DNA from: Variovorax sp.
GTDB taxonomy: Bacteria > Pseudomonadota > Gammaproteobacteria > Burkholderiales > Burkholderiaceae_C
Assembly: GCA_017744935.1 (NCBI GenBank)
Contig: JAGIAI010000027.1
Location: 1 to 63,260, forward strand
Reading direction: 5' to 3'
DNA: 63,260 bases
Below, piece by piece: positions 50,882 through 58,473 of the stretch. The position numbers and the translations under genes are program-made. The notes beneath the pieces are model-generated. The model was not told the origin of the DNA. It made no database searches and saw nothing but the letters and a program-made list of their open reading frames with translations. Position 1 is the stretch's first letter; every line of letters starts with the position of its first letter.

Positions 50882-52254
50882 GGCGCTGCCTCCTCGATGA
50901 ATACGTGCCGCACGGACACCGCATCGCGCGGCAGCAGGCAAGAGATGGTGTTGAGGCGCGGCGTGAGCGCGGTCCGCACACCGCCCCCGCCGGCCGGCCC
51001 GCAGGTGTAGAGCGCCATGACTTCGCGACCAAGCCGCTCGGCCTGTGCGCGATCGCCGTGGGCGGCCGCCACACGCAGGCGGACATCGCGCAAGCCCGCA
51101 TCGGAAGTTGCCGCGAGCATGCGGCCGGCATCGTCACCGAGCACGCTCACTGCGCCGATGAGATCCACGCGCAATTGCAGCCCCTGGAGGCGCTTGCGAA
51201 GCACTTCCGCTGCCAGCCGGGCCCGCGCCTCGGCACGTGGTCCGGCATAGGAGATTTCTCCTTCGGCCAGCCAGCCGCCTTCATGGCAGACGTTGACCTT
51301 GTAGTGCGACGGGCGTGGATGGCCCGTCACGCCTCGCAGCGCAACGAGGTCGCCTCCGAGCGATTGCACTTCGGCCTCGGAGATGTCCGCGACCACGTCA
51401 GGCGTCAGATAGGCGCCGGGGTCGTGCACTTCGTAGAGCAGTTGCTCCTTGACGGTCGCCTCGGTCACCAGACCGCCGGTGCCGTCGGACTTTCCGACAG
51501 TGCAGCCGCCATCGGCATCGATCTCCGCGATCGGGAAGCCGACGGCTTCGAGGTCCGGCACGTCCTTGTAGCCAGGGTCGGCGAAGTAGCCGCCGCAGAC
51601 CTGTGCGCCGCATTCGAGGAGGTGGCCGGCCATGGTCGCACGGCCGAGCTTTTCCCAGTCATGGCCGTGCCAGCCGAAGTGCGACATGGCCGGCCCGACC
51701 GTCAGCGAAGGGTCGGCCACGCGACCGCACACGACGATCTGCGCGCCCGCGTCGAGCGCCTGCGCGATCGGCTCCGCACCGATGTAGGCGTTGGCGCTGA
51801 CGATCCGGATGCCATCCATCCGCGCGCCGAGTTGCTCGCGCAGCAATGCGAGATGCTTCGGCGAGGAGAGGTCGTCGCCCTCCACCACTGCGATGCGTGG
51901 CGCCTCGGCGCCCAGCTCGCGCGCCATTCGCCCGATGAGTCGGGCTGCAGCGCGCGGATTGGCAGCGCCGAAGTTGCTCACGATACGGATGCCGTTTGCC
52001 AGGCAGCGAGCCAGCACCGGCCGCAACATCGCGTCGAGCAAGGGCTCGTAGCCCGAATCCGGATCCGCACGCCGGCGAAGCTGCGCCAGCGCCAGGGTGC
52101 GCTCGGCGAGGGTTTCGAAGATGAGGAATGCGCGCCGGCCGGGGGGCCCGGCTTCGAGCCGAGCGATCAGCGTATCGACCACCGGTCCGGCAGCATCGAT
52201 CCGGTCGCCGGAGAAGCCTGCGGCGCAGCCGATGAGGAGCGAGGGCGTGTCCAT
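50878..52254 (-). CDS. AtuA-family (DUF1446) protein
   Basis: A 458-residue cytoplasmic protein. Recognisable segments are L-I-G-C-A-A-G-F-S-G-D near the N-terminus, I-V-S-N-F-G-A-A-N-P near 100, V-V-C-G-R-V-A-D-P-S-L near 185 and G-G-Y-F-A-D-P-G-Y-K-D-V-P near 225. These match the acyclic terpene utilisation AtuA family. The missing C-terminal domain is encoded by the next gene. A LysR regulator is divergent with a 77-base gap, and a Bug binding protein follows, so this is likely a small catabolic unit for a carboxylic acid or terpene-like substrate. The reaction is unknown. Confidence 0.82.
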   Translation of the reverse strand: MDTPSLLIGCAAGFSGDRIDAAGPVVDTLIARLEAGPPGRRAFLIFETLAERTLALAQLRRRADPDSGYEPLLDAMLRPVLARCLANGIRIVSNFGAANPRAAARLIGRMARELGAEAPRIAVVEGDDLSSPKHLALLREQLGARMDGIRIVSANAYIGAEPIAQALDAGAQIVVCGRVADPSLTVGPAMSHFGWHGHDWEKLGRATMAGHLLECGAQVCGGYFADPGYKDVPDLEAVGFPIAEIDADGGCTVGKSDGTGGLVTEATVKEQLLYEVHDPGAYLTPDVVADISEAEVQSLGGDLVALRGVTGHPRPSHYKVNVCHEGGWLAEGEISYAGPRAEARARLAAEVLRKRLQGLQLRVDLIGAVSVLGDDAGRMLAATSDAGLRDVRLRVAAAHGDRAQAERLGREVMALYTCGPAGGGGVRTALTPRLNTISCLLPRDAVSVRHVFIEEAAP

Positions 52255-52331
52255 GCGACGGACTCTAGGAGTCTCAACCCAATCCGTAAAATAGAAAGTT
52301 CAGATGAATTAATCCAAATGTCGGATCAATC
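52255..52331. promoter_or_regulatory. AT-rich divergent promoter region of the LysR/AtuA unit
   Basis: A 77-base AT-rich gap between the divergent genes. It contains ATCCG and CGGAT as distant inverted ends and several A/T runs that could hold T-N11-A LysR boxes. No single box is convincing. A LysR protein probably binds here to control both directions. Confidence 0.45.
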
Positions 52332-53246
52332 ATGAAGACGCCTGACCTCTCGACACGCCAGCTTCGTGCCTTCCTTGCACTGGCGGAACAACGCAACTTC
52401 ACGCGGGCGGCAGAGACCTGCCATCTGTCCCAGCCGGCTTTCAGCGCGCTCATCCGCGCCCTGGAAGACGACCTCGGCACCCGCCTCTTCGACCGCGATA
52501 CGCGCAGCGTGCAGCTCACGCCCGAGGGCAAGCTCTTCGAGGGGTCCGCGCGCCGGTTGCTGGAGGACATGAGCGGCGCGATCCGCGATCTGGCGGATCA
52601 CGTCGAGCGCCGAACGGGCCGCGTCCGCGTGGCTGCCCTGCCCTCGCTCGCCGCGGGCTGGCTCCCGGGCGTGTTCGCCGAGTTCATGCAGAAGTGGCCC
52701 GGCATCACGATCGACCTGAACGATGCGCTGTCGGATGCCTGCCTCGCGTTGGTGCGTGGCGGACAAGCAGATTTCGCGCTCGCCGCTTCGGGCGCGAGCG
52801 GCGCCGAAGGCAACGACCTGCGCAGCCAGAAGCTGTGTACGGACCGCTTCCATCTGGTGTGTCACGCGGATCATCCGCTGGCGCGCGAACCGCGCCTCAC
52901 GCTCAAGAAGATCGCGCCGTGGCCGTTCATCCAGATGGCACGCAACAGCAGTGTGCGTCAGTCGCTGGATGCGGCGCTGCATCCGATGCGGCTGAACCAG
53001 ATCTTCGAGGTCGAACACCTTGCAACGGTCATGGGCCTCGTCGAAGCGGGCCTCGGCGTGAGCATCGTGCCGGCGCTCACGCTCTTTCACTTCCGCCGCG
53101 AATCACTCGTGACGCGGCCCCTGCCGGTGGCGGCGCTGACACGCACGGTGCATTTGGTGCAGCGGCGCGAAGGGAGTCTGTCGGTGGCGGCGCAGGCGCT
53201 GCACGATCTGATCGTGGAACGGCTCCGGTCGTTGAAAGTCGACTGA
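52332..53246 (+). CDS. LysR-family transcriptional regulator
   Basis: 304 residues, normal LysR length. The N-terminal helix-turn-helix is classical: L-R-A-F-L-A-L-A-E-Q-R-N-F-T-R-A-A, then L-S-Q-P-A-F-S-A-L-I and L-G-T-R-L-F-D-R. The effector domain follows from about residue 90. It is transcribed away from the AtuA-like/Bug genes, the usual arrangement for a LysR activator of an adjacent catabolic operon. The effector is unknown. It ends six bases before the convergent isochorismatase-like gene. Confidence 0.94.
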   Translation: MKTPDLSTRQLRAFLALAEQRNFTRAAETCHLSQPAFSALIRALEDDLGTRLFDRDTRSVQLTPEGKLFEGSARRLLEDMSGAIRDLADHVERRTGRVRVAALPSLAAGWLPGVFAEFMQKWPGITIDLNDALSDACLALVRGGQADFALAASGASGAEGNDLRSQKLCTDRFHLVCHADHPLAREPRLTLKKIAPWPFIQMARNSSVRQSLDAALHPMRLNQIFEVEHLATVMGLVEAGLGVSIVPALTLFHFRRESLVTRPLPVAALTRTVHLVQRREGSLSVAAQALHDLIVERLRSLKVD

Positions 53247-53252
53247 TCGCGC

Positions 53253-53852
53253 TTAGCGGATCAGCGCCTGCAGATCCTTGAAGCGCGGATGCTCTGCGGT
53301 CCTCACCCATTCGAAACCAACCATCTCGGTGGTCACGAGTTCGGCACCCGCGCCAGCCAGCCGGTCGAACGCGGCATCGCGGTTGCGTTCGGTGCGCGAG
53401 CTGCAGGCATCGGTCACCACCCACACTTCAAACTCGTCTTCCAGCAGGTCGAGCGCGGTCTGCAGAAGACACACATGCGCCTCGCAGCCGGCGATCACGA
53501 TGGTGTTGCGCTCTTCGACCGTCTGCTGCTTCTGCAGATGCTTCGGCAGGCTGCGCGCATTGCCTTGCGGCGCCTTGGCTGGCGCGCGGAGCCATTCACC
53601 GAGGCCTTCTTCCGCCCCGCTGAAATGCATCTTGGCAAGCGTGCGCTGGCACAGCGCGCGGATGTCGGGGAGGTTTTCGCCAAGCTTGGATGGATTCTGT
53701 TCAGTGCCAAAGACCGGCACATCCACGAGTTGTGCCAGCTTGCCAAGGCGCACTGCGTTCTTCGCGACAGCGTCGGCCTCGAAGATCGCGGGCATCAGGC
53801 GCGCCTGATAGTCGACCAGAACGAGTTGGGATTGCGAGGCGTCGAGCAGCAT
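53253..53852 (-). CDS. isochorismatase-family hydrolase
   Basis: A 199-residue cysteine hydrolase. The triad is readable as Asp14 (L-V-D-Y-Q), Lys74 (A-K-M-H-F) and Cys128 (A-H-V-C-L-L-Q-T), the arrangement of nicotinamidase and N-carbamoyl amidohydrolases. The sequence resembles the YcaC-like subset of unknown substrate. It is divergent from an HpaB/AbfD-like gene with a 116-base intergenic region that carries a palindrome. Substrate cannot be assigned. Confidence 0.85.
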   Translation of the reverse strand: MLLDASQSQLVLVDYQARLMPAIFEADAVAKNAVRLGKLAQLVDVPVFGTEQNPSKLGENLPDIRALCQRTLAKMHFSGAEEGLGEWLRAPAKAPQGNARSLPKHLQKQQTVEERNTIVIAGCEAHVCLLQTALDLLEDEFEVWVVTDACSSRTERNRDAAFDRLAGAGAELVTTEMVGFEWVRTAEHPRFKDLQALIR

Positions 53853-53904
53853 GGGAGTCTTCTTTCGGAGGTGATGGCGGCGATGCGCGCCATTCGCGAT
53901 TCAA

Positions 53905-53922
53905 TGTTCAAATTATCGAACA
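53905..53922. promoter_or_regulatory. candidate operator between divergent genes
   Basis: TGTTC-N8-GAACA, with AT-rich centre, lies midway between the isochorismatase-like gene and the HpaB-like gene. The 18-base size fits a dimeric regulator. No regulator gene is directly attached to this pair; the nearby LysR gene is the closest candidate. Confidence 0.4.
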
Positions 53923-53968
53923 AGCGCCAGAGCCGGCGAGGCCTTGCGCAATCAACAAGGAAGAGACG

Positions 53969-55621
53969 ATGAACGCTCCGCTCAATCCCGCAGCGCTGAT
54001 GTCAGGCCACGACTTCCGCGAGTCGCTCCGCCGCTATCGCCCGACCGTGTATGTCGATGGGCGGCTCGTCGACAGCGTTGCCGATGAACGCGCCTTCCAA
54101 CCCGGCATCAACGCCATCGCGCTGACCTACGACCACGCGCTGAAGGCGCAGTACGAGCCGGTCATGACCGCTGTGCAGCACACCAGCGGCAAGCGGGTCA
54201 ACCGGTTCTCGCACATCAACACCAGCTCGGGTGACCTGCTCAACAAGCTCGAGGCCGTGCGACTCGTCTGCCAGGAAACCGGATGCGCCCAGCGTTACCT
54301 GACGCACGATGCGCTCAACGCGATTGCCCAGGTCTCGGCCCGCATCGACGACGCGCGCGGCACGCGGGAGAACAGCGCACGCTTCACCGAATACCTGCAT
54401 CGCATCCAGGACCAGGACCTGACGCTCGGCGTGGCCATGACCGACGCCAAGGGCGACCGCAGCAAGCGGCCGCATGAACAGGCCAACGCCGACAGCTATG
54501 TGCACATCGTCGAGCGCAATGCGGTGCGCAACGGCGTGCGCGGCATCGTCATCTCGGGCACCAAGGCGATCGTGACCGGCGCGCCCTATGTGCACGAACT
54601 TCTCGTGATGCCGTGCCGCAACATGGGCAAGGAAGATGCGGACTTCGCGGTGTGCTGCGCGGTGCCGCTCGATGCGCCGGGCCTCACCATCATTGCGCGC
54701 CCCGCAGGCCGGCCGGGGGAGAAGCTCGAGCACGGCGACGCGCTCTTCAGCCGCAAGTACGGCCAGAGCACCGGCGTGTGCATCTTCGACCACGTGTTCG
54801 TGCCGTGGGACAACGTCTTCTACGCGGGCGAATGGGAGCACAGCAGCCATCTCACGTACAGCTACGCGACTCACCATCGGCATAGCTGCATCGGCGCGCG
54901 CGCAGGCTTTGGCGATCTGCTGATCGGTGCGGGCGCGCTGATGTGCGAGGCGAACGGATTCGACCCCGGCCGAGAGACGCACCTGCGCGAGCAGATGGTG
55001 GAGCTCATCACCATCACCGAAAGCTTCTTTGCATGCGGCGTGGCGGCGAGCGTGTACGCCAAGGCCGACGAGCATTGCGAGGTGTTCATGCCGGAGCCGG
55101 TCTTCAGCAACATCGGCAAGCTGTTGCTCGCGACGAAGATCTACGACATGCACCGCATCGCGCACTATGTGAGCGGCGGGCTGATCGTCGCCCTGCCCGG
55201 ACCGGACGAGGACCACAACCCGGCCACGGCCGCGCGCCTGGCGGACGTGCTGCGCGCGAACCCGGACGTGCCGTACGAGCAGCGCATCGAGACCGCCCGC
55301 TTCATCGAGGACCTGACCGCCGGCTATCAGGGGGGCTGGTACAGCACGATCAGCCTGCACGGCGGCGGCTCGCCGGCGGCGATGAAGCAGGAGATCTACC
55401 GCAACTATCCGGTCGGCTCGAAGGTGGAACTGGTCGAGCGCATCCTGGAGCGCGGCGTCGGCGCCGACGGCTCGCCGGCCGCCGCCCCACACGACCCGAA
55501 GCGGCCGATCACGCGCAACCGCCAGCCGGGCAAGTGCTGCGACACCGGCTGCACTGCACCGGGCCAGCCGGTGATGGTCGATCTGCCATTGCCGCACGGC
55601 GGCGCGGACCGGAGCCGCTGA
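53969..55621 (+). CDS. HpaB / 4-hydroxybutyryl-CoA dehydratase superfamily flavoprotein
   Basis: 550 residues from the ATG at 53969, which has AAGGAAGAG just upstream. The fold is that of flavin-dependent 4-hydroxyphenylacetate 3-hydroxylases and 4-hydroxybutyryl-CoA dehydratase (AbfD): A-M-T-D-A-K-G-D-R near residue 155, V-F-V-P-W-D-N-V-F near 275 and S-L-H-G-G-G-S-P near 455. AbfD carries a [4Fe-4S] cluster on three Cys and one His. By eye the His is kept (His303), one N-terminal Cys is kept (Cys106), but the other two positions are Tyr110 and Ala310; Cys307 lies nearby. The C-terminus has a C-C-x-x-G-C cluster. Chemistry is uncertain: monooxygenase or dehydratase. Confidence 0.75.
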   Translation: MNAPLNPAALMSGHDFRESLRRYRPTVYVDGRLVDSVADERAFQPGINAIALTYDHALKAQYEPVMTAVQHTSGKRVNRFSHINTSSGDLLNKLEAVRLVCQETGCAQRYLTHDALNAIAQVSARIDDARGTRENSARFTEYLHRIQDQDLTLGVAMTDAKGDRSKRPHEQANADSYVHIVERNAVRNGVRGIVISGTKAIVTGAPYVHELLVMPCRNMGKEDADFAVCCAVPLDAPGLTIIARPAGRPGEKLEHGDALFSRKYGQSTGVCIFDHVFVPWDNVFYAGEWEHSSHLTYSYATHHRHSCIGARAGFGDLLIGAGALMCEANGFDPGRETHLREQMVELITITESFFACGVAASVYAKADEHCEVFMPEPVFSNIGKLLLATKIYDMHRIAHYVSGGLIVALPGPDEDHNPATAARLADVLRANPDVPYEQRIETARFIEDLTAGYQGGWYSTISLHGGGSPAAMKQEIYRNYPVGSKVELVERILERGVGADGSPAAAPHDPKRPITRNRQPGKCCDTGCTAPGQPVMVDLPLPHGGADRSR

Positions 55622-55718
55622 GATTCGCAGGCCCGGTACACGGCTCCTGATCGCGCTGCTGGCGGCGAGCGCGGTTGCAATCATCGGGTGCACATCCGCG
55701 CGACCGCCGAAGGCGCCG

Positions 55719-56411
55719 ATGGACACCTTCTTCCACCAGAGCCCGTGCACTGCGGATGCGCCGACATTGCTCGTCCTGTTGCCGGGCGCGTATTCGGAAC
55801 CTGACGAGTTCGTGCGCGAAGGCTACATCTCCACCATCGAGGAGCGCCGGCTCGCGATCGATGTGCTGCGTGTCGACGCCCAACTGGGCTACTACACCAA
55901 CGGCATGGCGATCGTCACGCGTTTCGGCCAAGACGTGATCGCGCCGGCGCGCCGGAAGGGATACACGTCGATCTGGGTGACCGGCATTTCGATCGGTGGC
56001 CTCGGTGCGCTGGCCTACGCGGCCTTGAATCCGGGCCAGCTGGACGGCATCGTCGCGATCGCCCCCTATCTCGGCGAACGCACGACCAGCCTCGACATCG
56101 CGAACGCCGGTGGCCTGATGCGCTGGCGCGCCCCGACGAGCACGCTGCCGGGCGACAACGCCGAACAGCGGATGTGGGCATGGCTCCAGCGCTACGGCGC
56201 ACAGACCGGCGCGCCGGACATGCCGCAGCTCTACCTGGGTTTCGGGCGCGACGACCGTTTTGCGTTCAGCCATGAACTCCTGGCTGCCGTGCTCCCTGCC
56301 GACCATGTGTTCAGGACCGATGGCGGGCACGACTGGCCGGAATGGCGGCGACTCTGGCAAGAGATCCTGCCGGTCCTCCCGCTGCCCCGCTGCCCTTCCG
56401 CTCAAGGCTAG
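55719..56411 (+). CDS. alpha/beta hydrolase, probably a lipoprotein with an upstream non-ATG start
   Basis: 230 residues from the first ATG, with L-L-V-L-L-P-G-A-Y near residue 20 as the strand-loop and the nucleophile elbow G-I-S-I-G-G near residue 92. A C-terminal G-G-H-D-W provides the likely catalytic His. The frame upstream of the ATG stays open to 55575 and encodes a basic start, hydrophobic core and I-I-G-C lipobox, so the real protein is probably longer and lipidated. The likely start is the ATT at 55623, nine bases after a GGAG (55611-55614). It follows the HpaB-like gene directly. Substrate unknown. Confidence 0.7.
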   Translation: MDTFFHQSPCTADAPTLLVLLPGAYSEPDEFVREGYISTIEERRLAIDVLRVDAQLGYYTNGMAIVTRFGQDVIAPARRKGYTSIWVTGISIGGLGALAYAALNPGQLDGIVAIAPYLGERTTSLDIANAGGLMRWRAPTSTLPGDNAEQRMWAWLQRYGAQTGAPDMPQLYLGFGRDDRFAFSHELLAAVLPADHVFRTDGGHDWPEWRRLWQEILPVLPLPRCPSAQG

Positions 56412-57538
56412 TCCGGCAGCAAACGGATCAGCCTGCCGTTGGACTCGTCCGTCAGGATGTAGAGCAGGCCGTCCGGCCCCTGCTTGACGTCGCGGATGCG
56501 CGCCCGGCCTTCTTCTAGCAGTTTGTGCTCGGCGGTCACCTTGCTGTCCTTGAGTTCGATGCGGTCGAGATAGCCGAACTTGAGCGAGCCGATGAAAAGG
56601 TTGCCTTTCCACTCTGCGCCGTACCGGTCGCTGGTCAGGAAGGCCATGCCCGAAGGCGCAATCGACGGCACCCAATAGTGAAGCGGCTGTTCCATGTCTT
56701 CCTTGTGCGTGATGCCTTCGCCGATCTTGCCGCCGCCGTAGTTCTCGCCATACGTGATGACCGGCCATCCATAGTTGCGCCCCGCCAGCGGGATGTTGAT
56801 CTCGTCCCCGCCTTGCGGGCCGTGTTCGTGCATCCACAGCTTGCCGTCCGGTCCGATCGTCGCGCCCTGGCTGTTGCGATGGCCGTAGCTCCAGATCTCC
56901 GGCAGCGCGCCGGGCTTTCCGACGAAGGGGTTGTCCTTCGGCGCCGCGCCGTCCTTGGTCACGCGGACGATCTTGCCGAGGTGGTTGTCGAGCTTCTGCG
57001 CGTCCTCTTTGCGGCTAAAGCGCTCGCCCAGCGTCAGGAACAGCGTGCCGTCGGGCATCTCGACAATCCGGCAGCCGAAGTGATTGCGGCTCACCACCTT
57101 CGGCTGCTGGCGGAAGATGATCTTGAGGTCTTCGAGCTGGGTGCCGTCTACGGCGAACTGGGCGCGGGCGAGCGCGGTGCTGTTGGCGGCGCTGTTGTTG
57201 GCGTCGGGCTCGGAGAAGCAGAAGTAGATGGTCCTGTTCTTCTCGAAGCCGGAATCCGCGAGCACGTCGAGCAGACCGCCTTGCCCGCCGGCGGCGATCG
57301 GCGGAAGCCCCTTGATCGACGCACCGAACTTGCCGTCTGATGCGACGACCCGCATCCGGCCGGGTCTCTCAGTGACCAGAAAACGGCCACCGGGCAGGAA
57401 AGTTACGCCCCATGGGTTCTCCAGCCCGGACGCGACCACCTCCGGACGGGGTGCCGCGCCTGCGGCGCTGGCTGCCACGGTTGCAAACCAAAGGATCCAT
57501 GGCGCCGCTGCACAGCAGTTGGTCAATGTGGATTTCAT
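56408..57538 (-). CDS. PQQ-type soluble aldose sugar dehydrogenase
   Basis: 376 residues from the ATG at 57538 with a Sec signal (hydrophobic, ending A-A-G-A-A). It is a six-bladed propeller of the glucose/sorbosone dehydrogenase family (YliI/Asd type). Diagnostic motifs are L-E-N-P-W-G-V-T-F-L-P, R-N-H-F-G-C-R-I near residue 165, S-Y-G-H-R-N-S-Q-G and H-E-H-G-P-Q-G-G-D-E. It would oxidise aldoses in the periplasm with PQQ, which many bacteria must import. AAGGA precedes the start. The stop codon overlaps the convergent hydrolase stop in one CTAG. Confidence 0.9.
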   Translation of the reverse strand: MKSTLTNCCAAAPWILWFATVAASAAGAAPRPEVVASGLENPWGVTFLPGGRFLVTERPGRMRVVASDGKFGASIKGLPPIAAGGQGGLLDVLADSGFEKNRTIYFCFSEPDANNSAANSTALARAQFAVDGTQLEDLKIIFRQQPKVVSRNHFGCRIVEMPDGTLFLTLGERFSRKEDAQKLDNHLGKIVRVTKDGAAPKDNPFVGKPGALPEIWSYGHRNSQGATIGPDGKLWMHEHGPQGGDEINIPLAGRNYGWPVITYGENYGGGKIGEGITHKEDMEQPLHYWVPSIAPSGMAFLTSDRYGAEWKGNLFIGSLKFGYLDRIELKDSKVTAEHKLLEEGRARIRDVKQGPDGLLYILTDESNGRLIRLLPD

Positions 57539-57650
57539 TCGCGTCCTTCGACGGATCGGGTTTTGCAATCGTTTGGTCATTGCATCCAAATTCAAAGACT
57601 TTTGCATTACATGCGAGTTGACGCTTATGGGTGATAACCGAAACATTTAC

Positions 57651-57679
57651 ATTTTTTGATATGAGAGGATCAAAAAAAT
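57651..57679. promoter_or_regulatory. AT-rich inverted repeat in the divergent promoter region
   Basis: TTTTTTGAT (57652-57660) and ATCAAAAAA (57669-57677) face each other around an eight-base loop between the sugar dehydrogenase and the NlpC/P60 gene. The region (57540-57730) is strikingly AT-rich compared with the rest of the window. It could be an operator or a bidirectional control hairpin. Confidence 0.45.
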
Positions 57680-57726
57680 CCATCAGCAGCAAGAAGTTAC
57701 GTGCAGAATCGCGACTTCGCTTCAAA

Positions 57727-57755
57727 TTGACACCCCGGGGTGTCATCCATATCCT
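57727..57755 (+). promoter_or_regulatory. sigma-70 promoter with embedded palindromic operator for the NlpC/P60 gene
   Basis: TTGACA (57727-57732), a 17-base spacer and TATCCT (57750-57755). A perfect 18-base palindrome, TGACACCCCGGGGTGTCA (57728-57745), covers the -35 and most of the spacer. Expected transcription start is near 57762, two bases before the ATG, so the mRNA would be leaderless. Confidence 0.7.
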
Positions 57756-57763
57756 TACGCGCC

Positions 57764-58330
57764 ATGCGTTTAATCCTACTCACCGCCGGTCTGCTGCTCG
57801 CGCTCTCGGTTCAAGCCGCGCCAATGCAGCGTCCGGACTTCGGCGACGACGCGGCCGAAGCACAGGTCGTGGACAAGACCCTGAAGGGCCAGTTCCAGCA
57901 AGTGCGCCAGACGGTCGTCGACCGCACTTCCGACCTCGTGGTCACCACCATGGGCTTCCTTGGTGTTCCTTACCGCCGCGGTGGCAACACGGTCGAGACC
58001 GGTTTTGATTGCAGCGGTTTCGTCCGCGCGATGTACAACCAGACCGTCGGCCACCTGCTCCCCCGCCGCGCAGAAGAACAGGCCGCGGCCACCCAGAAGA
58101 TCGACCGCAGCGAACTCAAGCCCGGCGACCTCGTGTTCTTCAACACGATGCGCCGCGCGTTCAGCCATGTCGGCATCTACGTCGGCGAAGGCAAGTTCAT
58201 TCACTCGCCCAAGCCCGGTGCCCAGGTTCGCGTCGAGGACATGAGCGGCAGCTACTGGCAGCGGCGCTTTAGCGGCGCTCGACGCGTCATCACGGCGCAG
58301 GACGACGCCGCCAAGACCTCCGGCGACTGA
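57764..58330 (+). CDS. NlpC/P60 cell-wall hydrolase (C40 family)
   Basis: A 188-residue exported peptidase that cleaves peptidoglycan stem peptides. Signal peptide about residues 1-18 (cleavage at V-Q-A-A). The catalytic Cys83 (F-D-C-S-G-F), His135 (S-H-V-G-I-Y) and His147 (F-I-H-S-P) are present. No ribosome binding site precedes the ATG, and the promoter predicts a start only about two bases before it, consistent with leaderless translation. A GTG at 57740 in frame is rejected because it lies inside the promoter. A strong terminator follows. The palindrome in the promoter suggests tight control. Confidence 0.92.
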   Translation: MRLILLTAGLLLALSVQAAPMQRPDFGDDAAEAQVVDKTLKGQFQQVRQTVVDRTSDLVVTTMGFLGVPYRRGGNTVETGFDCSGFVRAMYNQTVGHLLPRRAEEQAAATQKIDRSELKPGDLVFFNTMRRAFSHVGIYVGEGKFIHSPKPGAQVRVEDMSGSYWQRRFSGARRVITAQDDAAKTSGD

Positions 58331-58350
58331 CACGGAGGCCCCCAAAAAGA

Positions 58351-58375
58351 AAAACCCGCCATCGGCGGGTTTTTT
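58351..58375 (+). terminator. rho-independent terminator
   Basis: CCCGCC-ATC-GGCGGG stem-loop (58355-58369) followed by six T (58370-58375), 25 bases after the NlpC/P60 stop. Four A precede the stem, so it could also act on the opposite strand for the PDH operon. Confidence 0.9.
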
Positions 58376-58380
58376 GGTTT

Positions 58381-58473
58381 CAGAAACCCCGCCGAACCAG
58401 CTTCGCCGGGCCGCAGGGGTTGCCCCCTGGAAGGGGTGCCCGAGCTACACGCAGTGAGCGAGGCTGGGGGTCA
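58381..58473 (-). repeat. dispersed GC-rich repeat element, copy B (after lpdA)
   Basis: A 93-base element whose minus-strand sequence begins exactly with the lpdA stop codon and matches the napA-napB copy (35491-35584) at about 80% by eye. It contains the same palindromic blocks. It lies between the terminator and lpdA. Confidence 0.8.
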
